Below the pieces are notes generated by a model, which saw only the letters and a list, made by a program, of their open reading frames with translations, was not told the origin of the DNA and ran no database searches. The translations under genes and the position numbers were made by a program. This document shows, in pieces, positions 1-8,238 of a stretch of DNA of 64,000 bases (the stretch's first letter is position 1; the number at the start of each line of letters is the position of its first letter). Source of the stretch: Scandinavium sp036495715 (lineage in GTDB: Bacteria; Pseudomonadota; Gammaproteobacteria; Enterobacterales; Enterobacteriaceae); the NCBI GenBank assembly GCA_036495715.1, contig DASXML010000074.1:124001-188000 (forward strand). Reading direction: 5' to 3'.

Positions 1-1
1 G

Positions 2-172
2 GTGGTGTTCCTCTCACTGTTGGTATGGGGCTGGCTGCTCGGCCCGGTGGGGATGCTACTGTCGGTGCCACTCACCAGCGTGTGCAAAATTTGGATGGAA
101 ACCACCAAAGGCGGTAGCAAACTGGCGATTCTGCTCGGCCCTGGGCGACCCAAAAGCCGATTGCCTGGCTAA
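2..172 (+). CDS. yhhT: AI-2E family transporter YhhT, C-terminal end (partial)
   Basis: The window opens inside a reading frame of 57 codons that ends with TAA at 170-172. The visible part begins with a hydrophobic stretch containing WGWLLGPVGMLLSVPLT, the conserved last membrane segment of the AI-2E/TqsA transporter family, followed by a polar tail ending KSRLPG. That tail fits E. coli YhhT as I remember it better than TqsA. In E. coli K-12 yhhT is next to acpT; here the aryl polyene cluster lies between them, which supports the call. The start is outside the window. Confidence 0.8.
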   Translation: MVFLSLLVWGWLLGPVGMLLSVPLTSVCKIWMETTKGGSKLAILLGPGRPKSRLPG

Positions 173-260
173 GATTGTTGCACGGCGGCGCTACGCTTGC
201 ACGGGCCTACAAAACCGTAGGCCGGGTCAGCGGAGCGCCACCCGGCAAAAAACATTGACG
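173..260. repeat. REP/BIME palindromic element
   Basis: A GC-rich block with the arms GGCGCTACGCTTGC-CGGGCCTAC and GTAGGCCGGGTCAGCGGAGCGCC-ACCCGGC resembles the paired REP units of enterobacteria. It directly follows the yhhT stop codon, the usual place for REP elements at the 3' end of transcripts. Related copies occur near 10.6, 15.5, 29.5 and 32.5 kb. Confidence 0.8.
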
Positions 261-285
261 GCGTTTTCTCCGGTCACTCATTTTT

Positions 286-324
286 GGCGTTATTTATTTC
301 TTCATCACAGAAATAAATAACGCC
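286..324. terminator. Perfect 16-bp inverted repeat, possible terminator
   Basis: The arms GGCGTTATTTATTTCT (286-301) and AGAAATAAATAACGCC (309-324) are perfect reverse complements around a 7-base loop. The stem is AT-rich except at its base and is followed by TTAATTAAAATT rather than a clean T-run. It could be a weak terminator between yhhT and the lipoprotein gene or a binding site. The rest of 173-569 holds no gene I can support. Confidence 0.45.
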
Positions 325-569
325 TTAATTAAAATTAGGCATGACCGCTTATTATTTTCCCTAACGCGTATCATCGCATTAACAGATATTCCAGTTGCAG
401 CGTCACACGTGCTCCCTTATCCTTTTACAACCGCACATTCGTGGTAACGATAAAATAACCAAAAGCGCCTTTACTCCGGGTTATTCGAATATTTACCGAA
501 CGTTGATAAAGGGTTTGGATAACGCTTGTTTTAATCACGCATCGTTTTGCGTATTTAATGGAGTTTGTG

Positions 570-962
570 ATGAAAAAGTTAGTGAAGTGGATTGTCGCCG
601 CTGCCGTCGTCGGCGCGCTGGCGGGCTGTGTCTCGCGTACGGCCCCCATTGATACGGTGCAGGATCAAGTGGCGACGGGTCATACCGAAGCCCAGGTTCG
701 CAATGCTATTTTAAAAGCGGGCCTTAACCGCCAGTGGATCATGACAGATGCAGGCCCAGGCGTAATTAAAGGTCGCCAGCAAAGCCGCGGTCATACCGCT
801 AATATTCTGGTGCAATATTCAGCTAACAGCTACATCATCAAATATGATGGCAGCACTAATCTGATGGCCGAAGGCGGTAAAATTCATAAGAATTACAATC
901 GCTGGGTGCATAATCTCAGTCAGGATATTCAGATTAGCCTCGCCAGCGCCACTCAACAGTAG
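570..962 (+). CDS. Small lipoprotein upstream of the aryl polyene operon
   Basis: A 130-residue protein beginning MKKLVKWIVAAAVVGALAGC, a lipoprotein signal with lipobox LAGC and the lipidated cysteine at residue 20. I start it at the ATG at 570 because GGAG at 560-563 is well spaced for it, whereas the ATG at 558 overlaps that ribosome site. Residue 21 is Val, not Asp, so outer-membrane sorting is expected. The mature part (about 110 residues) has no motif I can name. It is transcribed toward the ape genes but separated from apeC by 234 bases, so it may or may not belong to the operon; an envelope role fits the setting but is inference. Confidence 0.75.
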   Translation: MKKLVKWIVAAAVVGALAGCVSRTAPIDTVQDQVATGHTEAQVRNAILKAGLNRQWIMTDAGPGVIKGRQQSRGHTANILVQYSANSYIIKYDGSTNLMAEGGKIHKNYNRWVHNLSQDIQISLASATQQ

Positions 963-1196
963 GTGTTATTTCGGGATACCGGCCTGCACAGGCTCGATAT
1001 CCCGTTACGTTTTACGTGCCAAAACGATTAATGCCAAATTTAAGACTACTCCGCCTTACAGATATTCGCCAGCCTGCCGACAACATTGTAGGATAGGGGC
1101 GAAAATAACGGTCGCGCCGCGATTTTCCGCGTGAATAAAACGATAATAAATGGCATAGCTTTCTTTTAGGCACATTGACAGACCAGGCTCGCACTA

Positions 1197-1919
1197 ATGA
1201 ATTTTGCATTGAATCTCATCGACTGGCAGGCCCGCGCGCCAGGCTTAAGCGACAACGCACAATGGCTTGATTGGGCGCATCACGCACATCCCATCGACTC
1301 GACAGCGCCACAGGCTAAACTGACGGCGTTGCCGATGATGACCGCCCGTCGCCTGAGCTCGGGTAGCAAACTCGCGGTGGAATGCGGACTGTCGATGCTG
1401 CAACAACACGCCATTGACGCGGTGCTCTACACCAGCCGTCACGGCGAGCTGGAGCGTAACTACCGTATTCTCGAAGCTCTGGCGACACAGCAATCCGTCT
1501 CCCCCACGGATTTCGCCCTCTCGGTACATAACGCCGCCGTTGGCAACCTGACCATCGTGGCGCAACAGCCCGTGGTATCGTCGTCGCTTGCCGCCGGAAA
1601 AGACACGTTTCAACAGGGTTTGTGTGAAGTCATCAGCCTGTTACACGCAGGCTATCAGCGGGTGCTGATGGTGGATTTCGACGGCGCACTGCCCCCGTTT
1701 TATCACCCTGATTTACCCGAGAATATGCCGACATGGGCGTATGCCTGCGCGATGGTCTTTGAGGCCGGGAGTGCGCTTCATTGCACCACTCAGTCGGGCG
1801 GCAGCGAAGCAGAAACTGGGCTGCCACAAAGTCTGTCGTTCCTGCGCCATTACCTGAATGACGACCGCGAATTCGTGATTGACGGTGAAGTATCCCGTTG
1901 GTGCTGGAGCCGCGCATGA
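1197..1919 (+). CDS. apeC: Aryl polyene ketosynthase-like chain-length factor ApeC
   Basis: A 240-residue protein matching the N-terminal half of beta-ketoacyl synthases. It lacks the nucleophilic cysteine motif; the region around SVHNAAVGNLTIV is where a KS core strand would be. In characterised aryl polyene systems this protein pairs with the ketosynthase ApeO as a chain-length-factor-like partner. It is the first gene of the tightly packed operon, and its stop codon overlaps the apeD start as ATGA. The ribosome site at the ATG is weak, so the start is less certain than the family call. Confidence 0.85.
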   Translation: MNFALNLIDWQARAPGLSDNAQWLDWAHHAHPIDSTAPQAKLTALPMMTARRLSSGSKLAVECGLSMLQQHAIDAVLYTSRHGELERNYRILEALATQQSVSPTDFALSVHNAAVGNLTIVAQQPVVSSSLAAGKDTFQQGLCEVISLLHAGYQRVLMVDFDGALPPFYHPDLPENMPTWAYACAMVFEAGSALHCTTQSGGSEAETGLPQSLSFLRHYLNDDREFVIDGEVSRWCWSRA

Positions 1920-2701
1920 CGGCCGTCAGTACCCGTTTTAATCGCCTGTGGCGCATTTTCGCCACCGGGTTTTGCTTCTCGCTGTTCGGAATAGGCGGGC
2001 TACTGCTGTCGCTTATCTGGTTCAATATCCTGCTGGTGTGCGTGCGCAATCCCGCGCGCCGTCGCAGCATTGCCCGTCGCAGCATCGCGACCAGCTTTCG
2101 CTTTTTCCTGTGGGTCACGAAAACCATGGGCGTGCTGGATTACCGTTTTCACGGCAAAGAGATTTTACGCGAGGAAAGTGGTTGTCTGGTGATTGCCAAC
2201 CATCCGTCGCTGCTCGACTACGTTTTACTGGCTTCGGTAATGCCTGAAACCGACTGCATGGTAAAAAGCGCATTACTTAAGAACCCGTTTATGAGCGGAG
2301 TCATTCGCAGCGCGGATTATTTAATTAACAGTCAGGCCGACAGTCTGCTGCCCGCCAGTCAGCAACGACTGGACAATGGCGACACCATTTTGATTTTCCC
2401 GGAAGGCACCCGCACGCGCTACGGTGAGCCTATGACGCTCCAGCGCGGCGCGGCGAATATCGCGGTACGCTGCGCCAGTGATGTCCGAATTGTGACGATC
2501 CACTGTAGCGAACGTATGCTCGATAAACAGAGCAAGTGGTATGATGTGCCGCCGGTGAAGCCCCTTTTCGACGTGGTAGTGCGTGACCGTCTCGCCATCA
2601 CCGACTTTTATGATGCAAACTTACAAGAACCGGCACTGGCTGCCCGACGGCTCAATCGGCTGTTTTTATCGCAGTTACAGCAGACCCACCCGGAAACGTA
2701 A
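1916..2701 (+). CDS. apeD: Lysophospholipid acyltransferase-like protein ApeD
   Basis: A 261-residue membrane-associated acyltransferase of the PlsC/LPLAT family. The acceptor-site motif HPSLLD (H-x4-D) follows a hydrophobic N-terminus of about 40 residues, and FPEGTRT is the second family motif. I start at the ATG at 1916, which overlaps the apeC stop codon and has GGAG at 1906-1909; a TTG 18 bases earlier is possible but poorer. The likely role is attaching an acyl group while the polyene is anchored to a lipid carrier or membrane; that substrate is inferred from the cluster. Confidence 0.9.
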   Translation: MTAVSTRFNRLWRIFATGFCFSLFGIGGLLLSLIWFNILLVCVRNPARRRSIARRSIATSFRFFLWVTKTMGVLDYRFHGKEILREESGCLVIANHPSLLDYVLLASVMPETDCMVKSALLKNPFMSGVIRSADYLINSQADSLLPASQQRLDNGDTILIFPEGTRTRYGEPMTLQRGAANIAVRCASDVRIVTIHCSERMLDKQSKWYDVPPVKPLFDVVVRDRLAITDFYDANLQEPALAARRLNRLFLSQLQQTHPET

Positions 2702-2731
2702 CCGGGAAAGACATATTTTTGGCAGGAATTA

Positions 2732-2992
2732 ATGATGCAAGCCCTCTATCTTGAAATAAAAAATCTCATCATTCAGACCCTGAATCTTGATGAGCTGTCA
2801 GCGGATGATATCGATACCGATGCCCCTCTCTTTGGCGATGGCTTAGGCCTGGATTCCATTGATGCGCTGGAACTGGGGCTGGCGGTGAAAAATCAGTACG
2901 GCGTGGTGCTTTCAGCGGAAAGCGAAGAAATGCGTCAGCATTTCTATTCCGTCGCCACACTGGCGTCCTTTATTCACGCCCAACGCGCGTAA
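2732..2992 (+). CDS. apeE: Acyl carrier protein ApeE
   Basis: An 86-residue acyl carrier protein with the phosphopantetheine attachment motif DSIDALEL; the serine carries the 4'-phosphopantetheine arm, presumably added by the AcpT encoded at the end of the cluster. Two ATGs occur in tandem at 2732 and 2735; AGGA at 2724-2727 is better spaced for the second, so the true protein may be one residue shorter. It is followed at once by a second carrier protein, the pairing typical of aryl polyene loci. Confidence 0.95.
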   Translation: MMQALYLEIKNLIIQTLNLDELSADDIDTDAPLFGDGLGLDSIDALELGLAVKNQYGVVLSAESEEMRQHFYSVATLASFIHAQRA

Positions 2993-3005
2993 AGACGAGT
3001 CCGTT

Positions 3006-3257
3006 ATGACTGAACAAGAAACCATTTTTCAGGAAGTTACCGAACTTCTGCACAAACTTTTTGAACTCGACCCTCAGGACATCACGCCTGAGTCCCGTTT
3101 GTATGAAGATCTGGAACTGGACAGCATCGACGCCGTCGATATGGTTGTCCATTTGCAGAAAAAAACCGGAAAGAAAATTAAGCCCGAAGAGTTTAAATCG
3201 GTCCGCACCGTACAGGATGTGGTCGATGCCGTAAGCCGTTTGCTGCACGGCGAGTAA
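3006..3257 (+). CDS. apeF: Acyl carrier protein ApeF
   Basis: An 83-residue acyl carrier protein with the motif DSIDAVDM, whose serine is the phosphopantetheine site. It is acidic and helical as the family requires and lies 13 bases after apeE. In aryl polyene synthesis one carrier serves chain elongation and the other starter or tailoring steps; which is which cannot be read from this sequence. The next gene starts 5 bases after its stop codon. Confidence 0.95.
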   Translation: MTEQETIFQEVTELLHKLFELDPQDITPESRLYEDLELDSIDAVDMVVHLQKKTGKKIKPEEFKSVRTVQDVVDAVSRLLHGE

Positions 3258-3262
3258 CACGG

Positions 3263-3844
3263 ATGCGCGGCGTACGCTCGCTGTCAGCCATCCGGCTGGC
3301 GACAGGTGTGATTGTTCTCGCCTGGCCGCTGCTGGTTGGCTTTGGTCTGGCGCACAACGGCCTGCACTGGCTGATCCCGGCAATGGCGCTGCTGTTGCTG
3401 ATTCGCCTGTTTATGGTGCGTAAACAGGTCGGGCCGATGCGTCGGGTGTTGCAAAGCGTGGCACTGGCAGGCATTGCGCTGTGTGTCGCCAGCAGCGTGC
3501 TAAAAGCGCACCAGCTGCTGCTGTTCTATCCGGTGGTGGTTAATGCGGTGATGCTCGCGGTATTTGGCGGCTCACTGTGGAGCGCCATGCCGCTGGTTGA
3601 GCGTCTGGCGCGGCTGCGCGAACCGAATTTGCCCCCGGCCGGCGTGCGCTATACCCGTCAGGTGACCCGCGTCTGGTGCCTGTTTTTTATCGTGAACGGA
3701 CTGATTGCCCTCTTCACCGCGCTGCATGGCGACATGCGGCTGTGGACCGCGTGGAACGGCGTTATCACCTACCTGCTGATGGGCAGCCTGATGGCCGGAG
3801 AATGGCTGGTTCGTCGACGTATGATGAAAAGAGAACAACCATGA
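3263..3844 (+). CDS. apeG: Aryl polyene cluster membrane protein ApeG
   Basis: A 193-residue integral membrane protein with about five hydrophobic segments, for example the run around VIVLAWPLLVGFGLAH and that around LFYPVVVNAVMLAVFG. It fits the COG4648-type membrane protein found at this position in aryl polyene clusters between the carrier proteins and the ligase. The biochemical function is not established. Its stop codon overlaps the apeH start as ATGA. Confidence 0.8.
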   Translation: MRGVRSLSAIRLATGVIVLAWPLLVGFGLAHNGLHWLIPAMALLLLIRLFMVRKQVGPMRRVLQSVALAGIALCVASSVLKAHQLLLFYPVVVNAVMLAVFGGSLWSAMPLVERLARLREPNLPPAGVRYTRQVTRVWCLFFIVNGLIALFTALHGDMRLWTAWNGVITYLLMGSLMAGEWLVRRRMMKREQP

Positions 3845-5190
3845 AACACCCTCTTCCGCTGTCGCAGTGGCTCAGTCCTACGCGTCCTGACGACACGCCT
3901 GTCGCGTGGCTTGGCGCACGTGAATGGTCGCTCGGTGAATTACGTCACGACGTGGTGACGCTGATGCAATCATTAGACGCGCAGCCTGGCTCGCGTTGGG
4001 CGTTGTGTTTCGAAAACAGCTATCTGTTTGTCGTGGCACTGCTGGCGACGCTGCATGCAGGAAAAATCCCGGTGATCCCCGGCCACTGCCGCGCCTCGGT
4101 GCTCAACGAGCAGCGGAATTTATTCGACGGCATTCTCAGTGAAACTCGACTCGACTGCGAAGGCCCGCAGATTGTGGTGACGCCTGGCGAAGCAACGCCG
4201 CACAGCGACATCACGCTGCCGCCGGTTGCCGTTGACAGCTACGTCGAACTCTTTACCTCCGGCTCCACCGGTCAGCCGAAAAAAATTATTAAGCCTGTCG
4301 CGTTGCTCGATAAAGAAGCGCACATGCTGCACACCCGTTTCGAACAACGCCTCGAAGGCTGTCGGGTTGTTGCGTCTGTTGTACCGCAGCACCTGTACGG
4401 CCTGACGTTCCGCATCTTCTTGCCCATGGCCTGTGGGATGCCGCTGCACGCGTCGATGCTCTATTACGCCGAACAATTGAGCGCACTGGACTCACAGCAT
4501 CGCTACGTCTTCATCAGCAGCCCGGCGTTCCTTAAGCGACTGGATGCGCAGCTTGCGCCACCGCCGGTTGAGATGATTCTTTCCGCAGGCGGCATGCTGC
4601 CGTGGAAAGAGGTGAAAGAGACTCAGAGCTGGCTCAACGTCTGGCTGGATGAAATCTACGGCAGCACCGAATCCGGCATCGTTGCCTGGCGTCAGCGCAT
4701 CGACAACGGCACCTCGTGGCAGCTGTTTCCCGGCGTCACGCTGCGGGCCGAAGGCGCAGAGTGGCGTCTGTTTTCACCGCTACTCAGCGGCGACGAAGGG
4801 CTGCTGCTCGACGACATGATTGAACTGGTCGATGACGGATTCCGTCTCGCGGGCCGTCGTGGGCGCGTAGTAAAAATTGAAGAAAAACGCGTTTCCCTGA
4901 GCGAAGTCGAAAAACGGTTGATGGCGCTGGAAGGCGTTGTCGATGCTGCGGCGCTGTCGGTTTCTCGCGGCGGTCGTCAGGGGATTGGCGTGGTGCTAGT
5001 GTTAACCGAAAGCGCACGTCTACAGTGGGACACCACCGGCGGCAAAGCCCAGCAGCAGGCCTGGCGTCAGGCGCTACAGCCGTGGCTGGAATCCGTCGCC
5101 GTGCCGCGTTACTGGCGCGTCCTCGACGAGATCCCCGTTAACAGCATGAATAAACGTGTCTATGCGCAATTGCAGGAGTTATTTTCGTGA
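3841..5190 (+). CDS. apeH: Aryl starter-unit acyl-ACP/CoA ligase ApeH
   Basis: A 449-residue adenylate-forming enzyme. The phosphate loop TSGSTGQPKK and the adenine-binding motif EIYGSTESG are present, and NSMNKR near the C-terminus supplies the expected catalytic lysine. In described systems ApeH activates 4-hydroxybenzoate as starter and loads it on a carrier protein. The open frame extends upstream to 3676, but the ATG at 3841 overlaps the apeG stop and gives a normal N-terminus. At 449 residues it is shorter than typical acyl-CoA ligases, as expected for this subfamily. Confidence 0.9.
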   Translation: MKHPLPLSQWLSPTRPDDTPVAWLGAREWSLGELRHDVVTLMQSLDAQPGSRWALCFENSYLFVVALLATLHAGKIPVIPGHCRASVLNEQRNLFDGILSETRLDCEGPQIVVTPGEATPHSDITLPPVAVDSYVELFTSGSTGQPKKIIKPVALLDKEAHMLHTRFEQRLEGCRVVASVVPQHLYGLTFRIFLPMACGMPLHASMLYYAEQLSALDSQHRYVFISSPAFLKRLDAQLAPPPVEMILSAGGMLPWKEVKETQSWLNVWLDEIYGSTESGIVAWRQRIDNGTSWQLFPGVTLRAEGAEWRLFSPLLSGDEGLLLDDMIELVDDGFRLAGRRGRVVKIEEKRVSLSEVEKRLMALEGVVDAAALSVSRGGRQGIGVVLVLTESARLQWDTTGGKAQQQAWRQALQPWLESVAVPRYWRVLDEIPVNSMNKRVYAQLQELFS

Positions 5191-5540
5191 AACCTCGTGA
5201 AATTGAACGCCAGCAAACGCAGCCGCAAGCGCTGTCGATCATCCTGCATCTGGATCCCGAACTGTTCTGGTTCCAGGGCCATTTTGATGTGCAGCCAATT
5301 CTGCCCGGCATCGCACAGCTCGACTGGGTGATGCACTACGCCACCACATTGCTGGCACCCGGTTTTCGTTTTCACAGCATTCAACACGTGAAATTTCAGG
5401 CGCCGCTGCTGCCCGAAACCACCGTCACCCTGGAACTGGCCTGGCAGGCTGACAAACAGCAGCTGACATTCCGCTATCAACGTCACGACGGCGACGCCCG
5501 CCACACCGCCAGCAGCGGAAAGATCCGGTTATGCCCGTAG
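5187..5540 (+). CDS. apeI: Hotdog-fold dehydratase ApeI
   Basis: A 117-residue FabA/FabZ-like hotdog protein with the motif FQGHFDVQPILPGIAQLDW, where the histidine of GHF is the family's catalytic base. It begins with GTG overlapping the apeH stop codon (GTGA), a start forced by translational coupling. Together with ApeP it should dehydrate the 3-hydroxyacyl intermediates to give the conjugated double bonds. Its last 10 bases overlap apeJ. Confidence 0.9.
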   Translation: MKPREIERQQTQPQALSIILHLDPELFWFQGHFDVQPILPGIAQLDWVMHYATTLLAPGFRFHSIQHVKFQAPLLPETTVTLELAWQADKQQLTFRYQRHDGDARHTASSGKIRLCP

Positions 5541-7210
5541 CGTTCACCCCCTGCATTCTGGTCCCGTGCTACAACCACGGCGCGATGATGGCGAGCGTGC
5601 TCGAACGACTCTCCACATTCGACATGCCGTGCATTGTGGTGGATGACGGCAGCGACTCCCCCACGCGTGAAGCGCTTGAAACGCTGGCGGTAACCCATAG
5701 CAACATGACGCTAATACGCCTGACGGAAAATGCGGGCAAAGGTGCGGCGGTTCTCCGGGGTCTGGAAGAAGCACAGCGTGCGGGTTTCAGCCATGCGGTA
5801 CAGGTCGATGCCGATGGTCAGCATGCGATTGAAGACATTCCGCGTCTGTTAGCGCTTGCCGAAAAACACCCCGACGCGCTGATTTCCGGGCGACCGATTT
5901 ACGATGAATCCGTTCCGCGCTCACGCCTGTACGGGCGTTACGTCACCCACGTCTGGGTATGGATTGAGACCCTGTCTCTCCAGCTCAAAGACAGCATGTG
6001 TGGCTTTCGTGTGTATCCCGTTGAACCGACGCTACAGCTCGCCCGCCGCGTGCCGCTCGGCAAACGCATGGATTTCGACACCGAAGTGATGGTGCGTCTC
6101 TACTGGCAGGGCAACACCAGCTATTTTGTGCCGACCCGCGTGACCTATCCGCAGGACGGCCTGTCGCATTTCGATGCGTTGAAGGACAACCTGCGCATCT
6201 CGTGGATGCACACCCGTTTGTTCTTCGGCATGTTACCGCGTATTCCCTCTCTGTTGCTTCGCCGTCGCCATCAACACTGGGCAAAACAGCCAGAAGCCAA
6301 AGGCCTGTGGGGCATGCGGTTGATGATTTGGGTGTGGAAAACCTTCGGGCGCGGCGCGTTTTCTCTGCTGCTGTGGCCGGTGATCGCCGTTTTCTGGATG
6401 ACCGCCCGTGAACCGCGTAGTGCATCGCAACAGTGGATTGCCCGCGTCAAAAAAGAGCTGAGCGCCCGCCATTTACCGCACCCCGCACGCTTTAACAGCT
6501 TTCACCACTTTATGGCTTTCGGCCACGCCATTCTCGACAAAATAGCCAGTTGGCGCGGCGAACTGAAACCGGGCCGCGATATCGTTTTTGCCCCCGGCGC
6601 GCAGGATGCGTTAGACATGTCTGCGCCGCAGGGCAAGCTGCTGCTGGCCTCGCATCTCGGCGATGTGGAAGCCTGCCGCGCGCTGTCAACCCGCACCATT
6701 AACGCGCTGGTATTCAGCGATAACGCCCAACGTTTTAAGCAGCTGATGGAAGAGAACGCCCCGCAGTCAGGCATCAATTTAATTCAGGTCAATAACATCG
6801 GCCCGGACACCGCCATGCTGCTGAAAGAGAAACTCGATCAGGGTGAATGGGTGGCGATCGTTGGCGATCGCATTGCGGTCAATCCGCAGCGTGGCGGCGA
6901 CTGGCGCGTTATCTGGAGTGCGTTTATGGGCTCGCCCGCGCCGTTCCCGCAAGGGCCGTTTATTCTGGCTTCGGTGCTGAAATGCCCGGTGCTGATGATC
7001 TTCGCCCTCAAACAGCAAGGCAAACTGCACGTTCACTGCGAACCGTTCGCCGACCCGCTGGTGCTCCCGCGTGCCGAGCGCCAGCAGGCGTTGCAAGCCA
7101 CCGTCGATCGTTATGCGCAGCGGCTGGAGCATTACGCCCTGCAGTCGCCGCTCGACTGGTTTAACTTTTTTGATTTCTGGCGTCTGCCGGATACGACCGA
7201 GAAGGAGTAA
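5531..7210 (+). CDS. apeJ: Glycosyltransferase-acyltransferase fusion ApeJ
   Basis: A 559-residue two-domain protein. Residues 1 to about 240 are a family 2 glycosyltransferase with VPCYNHG, the VVDDGSDSP nucleotide-sugar motif and DADGQH. A hydrophobic link around residues 275-295 leads to an LpxL/HtrB-like acyltransferase domain in which ASHLGDVE supplies the H-x4-D/E motif. The fusion is the usual arrangement in aryl polyene clusters and probably joins the aryl polyene to a sugar or lipid at the inner membrane; the acceptor is not known from the sequence. Confidence 0.9.
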   Translation: MPVAFTPCILVPCYNHGAMMASVLERLSTFDMPCIVVDDGSDSPTREALETLAVTHSNMTLIRLTENAGKGAAVLRGLEEAQRAGFSHAVQVDADGQHAIEDIPRLLALAEKHPDALISGRPIYDESVPRSRLYGRYVTHVWVWIETLSLQLKDSMCGFRVYPVEPTLQLARRVPLGKRMDFDTEVMVRLYWQGNTSYFVPTRVTYPQDGLSHFDALKDNLRISWMHTRLFFGMLPRIPSLLLRRRHQHWAKQPEAKGLWGMRLMIWVWKTFGRGAFSLLLWPVIAVFWMTAREPRSASQQWIARVKKELSARHLPHPARFNSFHHFMAFGHAILDKIASWRGELKPGRDIVFAPGAQDALDMSAPQGKLLLASHLGDVEACRALSTRTINALVFSDNAQRFKQLMEENAPQSGINLIQVNNIGPDTAMLLKEKLDQGEWVAIVGDRIAVNPQRGGDWRVIWSAFMGSPAPFPQGPFILASVLKCPVLMIFALKQQGKLHVHCEPFADPLVLPRAERQQALQATVDRYAQRLEHYALQSPLDWFNFFDFWRLPDTTEKE

Positions 7211-7213
7211 CGG

Positions 7214-7636
7214 GTGCTCAACGATCCCCGCTTTACCACCGAGATTGAACTGACTGTGCCCTTTCACGACGTCGATATGATGGGCGTGGTGTGGCATGGC
7301 AACTACTTCCGCTATTTCGAAATCGCCCGCGAGGCGCTGCTTAATCAATTCGATTATGGCTATCGTCAGATGAAAGCATCCGGCTATGTCTGGCCGGTCG
7401 TCGACACCCGCGTGAAGTACCGCGACGTCGTGACCTTCGAGCAGACCATTCGCGTGCGCGCCAAACTCGAAGAGTATGAAAACCGCCTGCGCATTGGCTA
7501 CCAAATTGTCGACGCCACCACGGGTAAACGCACCACTACCGGCTACACCATTCAGGTGGCGGTGGAAGAAAAAACCAAAGCGCTGTGCTTCGTCAGCCCG
7601 GCCATTTTATTTGAACGCATGGGAGTGAGCGCATGA
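7214..7636 (+). CDS. apeK: 4HBT-type thioesterase ApeK
   Basis: A 140-residue hotdog thioesterase of the 4-hydroxybenzoyl-CoA/YbgC type. The signature HDVDMMGVVWHGNYFRYFE contains the active-site aspartate. The start is a GTG at 7214, chosen because AAGGAG lies at 7202-7207 with good spacing and no in-frame ATG precedes the catalytic motif. It presumably releases or edits acyl chains on the carrier proteins. Its stop overlaps apeL as ATGA. Confidence 0.9.
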   Translation: MLNDPRFTTEIELTVPFHDVDMMGVVWHGNYFRYFEIAREALLNQFDYGYRQMKASGYVWPVVDTRVKYRDVVTFEQTIRVRAKLEEYENRLRIGYQIVDATTGKRTTTGYTIQVAVEEKTKALCFVSPAILFERMGVSA

Positions 7637-8238
7637 AACGGTGGCCGCTTGTGGTCCTGCTGCTGGCTCCGCTGGCACACGCCATCACGCTGGATGATTT
7701 GCAGCAGCGCTTTACCGAACAACCACTGGTCCGCGCCCATTTCGACCAGACCCGCACCATCAAAGAGATGCCGCAGCCGCTGCGTTCACAGGGCGAAATG
7801 CTGATTGCCCGCGACACCGGGCTGCTGTGGGACCAGACCACGCCGTTCCCGATGCAGTTAATGCTCAATGATGCAAAGATGGTGCAAATCGTCAACGGTC
7901 AGCCGCCGCAAACTATCACTGCCGACAACAATCCGCAGATGTTCCAGTTTAACCATCTGCTGCGCGCGCTGTTCCAGGCCGACCGCAAGGTGCTGGAGCA
8001 AAACTTCCGCATCGATTTCCAGGATAAAGGCCACGACAGCTGGACCCTGAAACTGACACCCATCACCACACCGCTCGACAAGATTTTCACCTCTATCGAT
8101 CTGGGCGGAAAAACGTATCTGGAAACCATCCAACTCAATGATAAACAGGGCGACCGCACTGATATCAAATTGACGAATCAGCGCATAGCGCCTGCCCAAT
8201 TGACCGATGACGAACGTCAACGCTTCGCCGCCCAATAG
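7633..8238 (+). CDS. apeL: LolA-like periplasmic carrier ApeL
   Basis: A 201-residue exported protein with a signal peptide ending near LAPLAHA and a mature domain like the outer-membrane lipoprotein carrier LolA. A LolA-like chaperone beside an MMPL exporter suggests transfer of the hydrophobic polyene lipid across the periplasm. It overlaps the next gene by 32 bases, so the two are translated together. Confidence 0.85.
   Translation: MKRWPLVVLLLAPLAHAITLDDLQQRFTEQPLVRAHFDQTRTIKEMPQPLRSQGEMLIARDTGLLWDQTTPFPMQLMLNDAKMVQIVNGQPPQTITADNNPQMFQFNHLLRALFQADRKVLEQNFRIDFQDKGHDSWTLKLTPITTPLDKIFTSIDLGGKTYLETIQLNDKQGDRTDIKLTNQRIAPAQLTDDERQRFAAQ

Noticed and set aside
6779..7504. 241-codon minus-strand open frame
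   Set aside because: Antisense to apeJ and apeK; no ribosome site or recognisable product.
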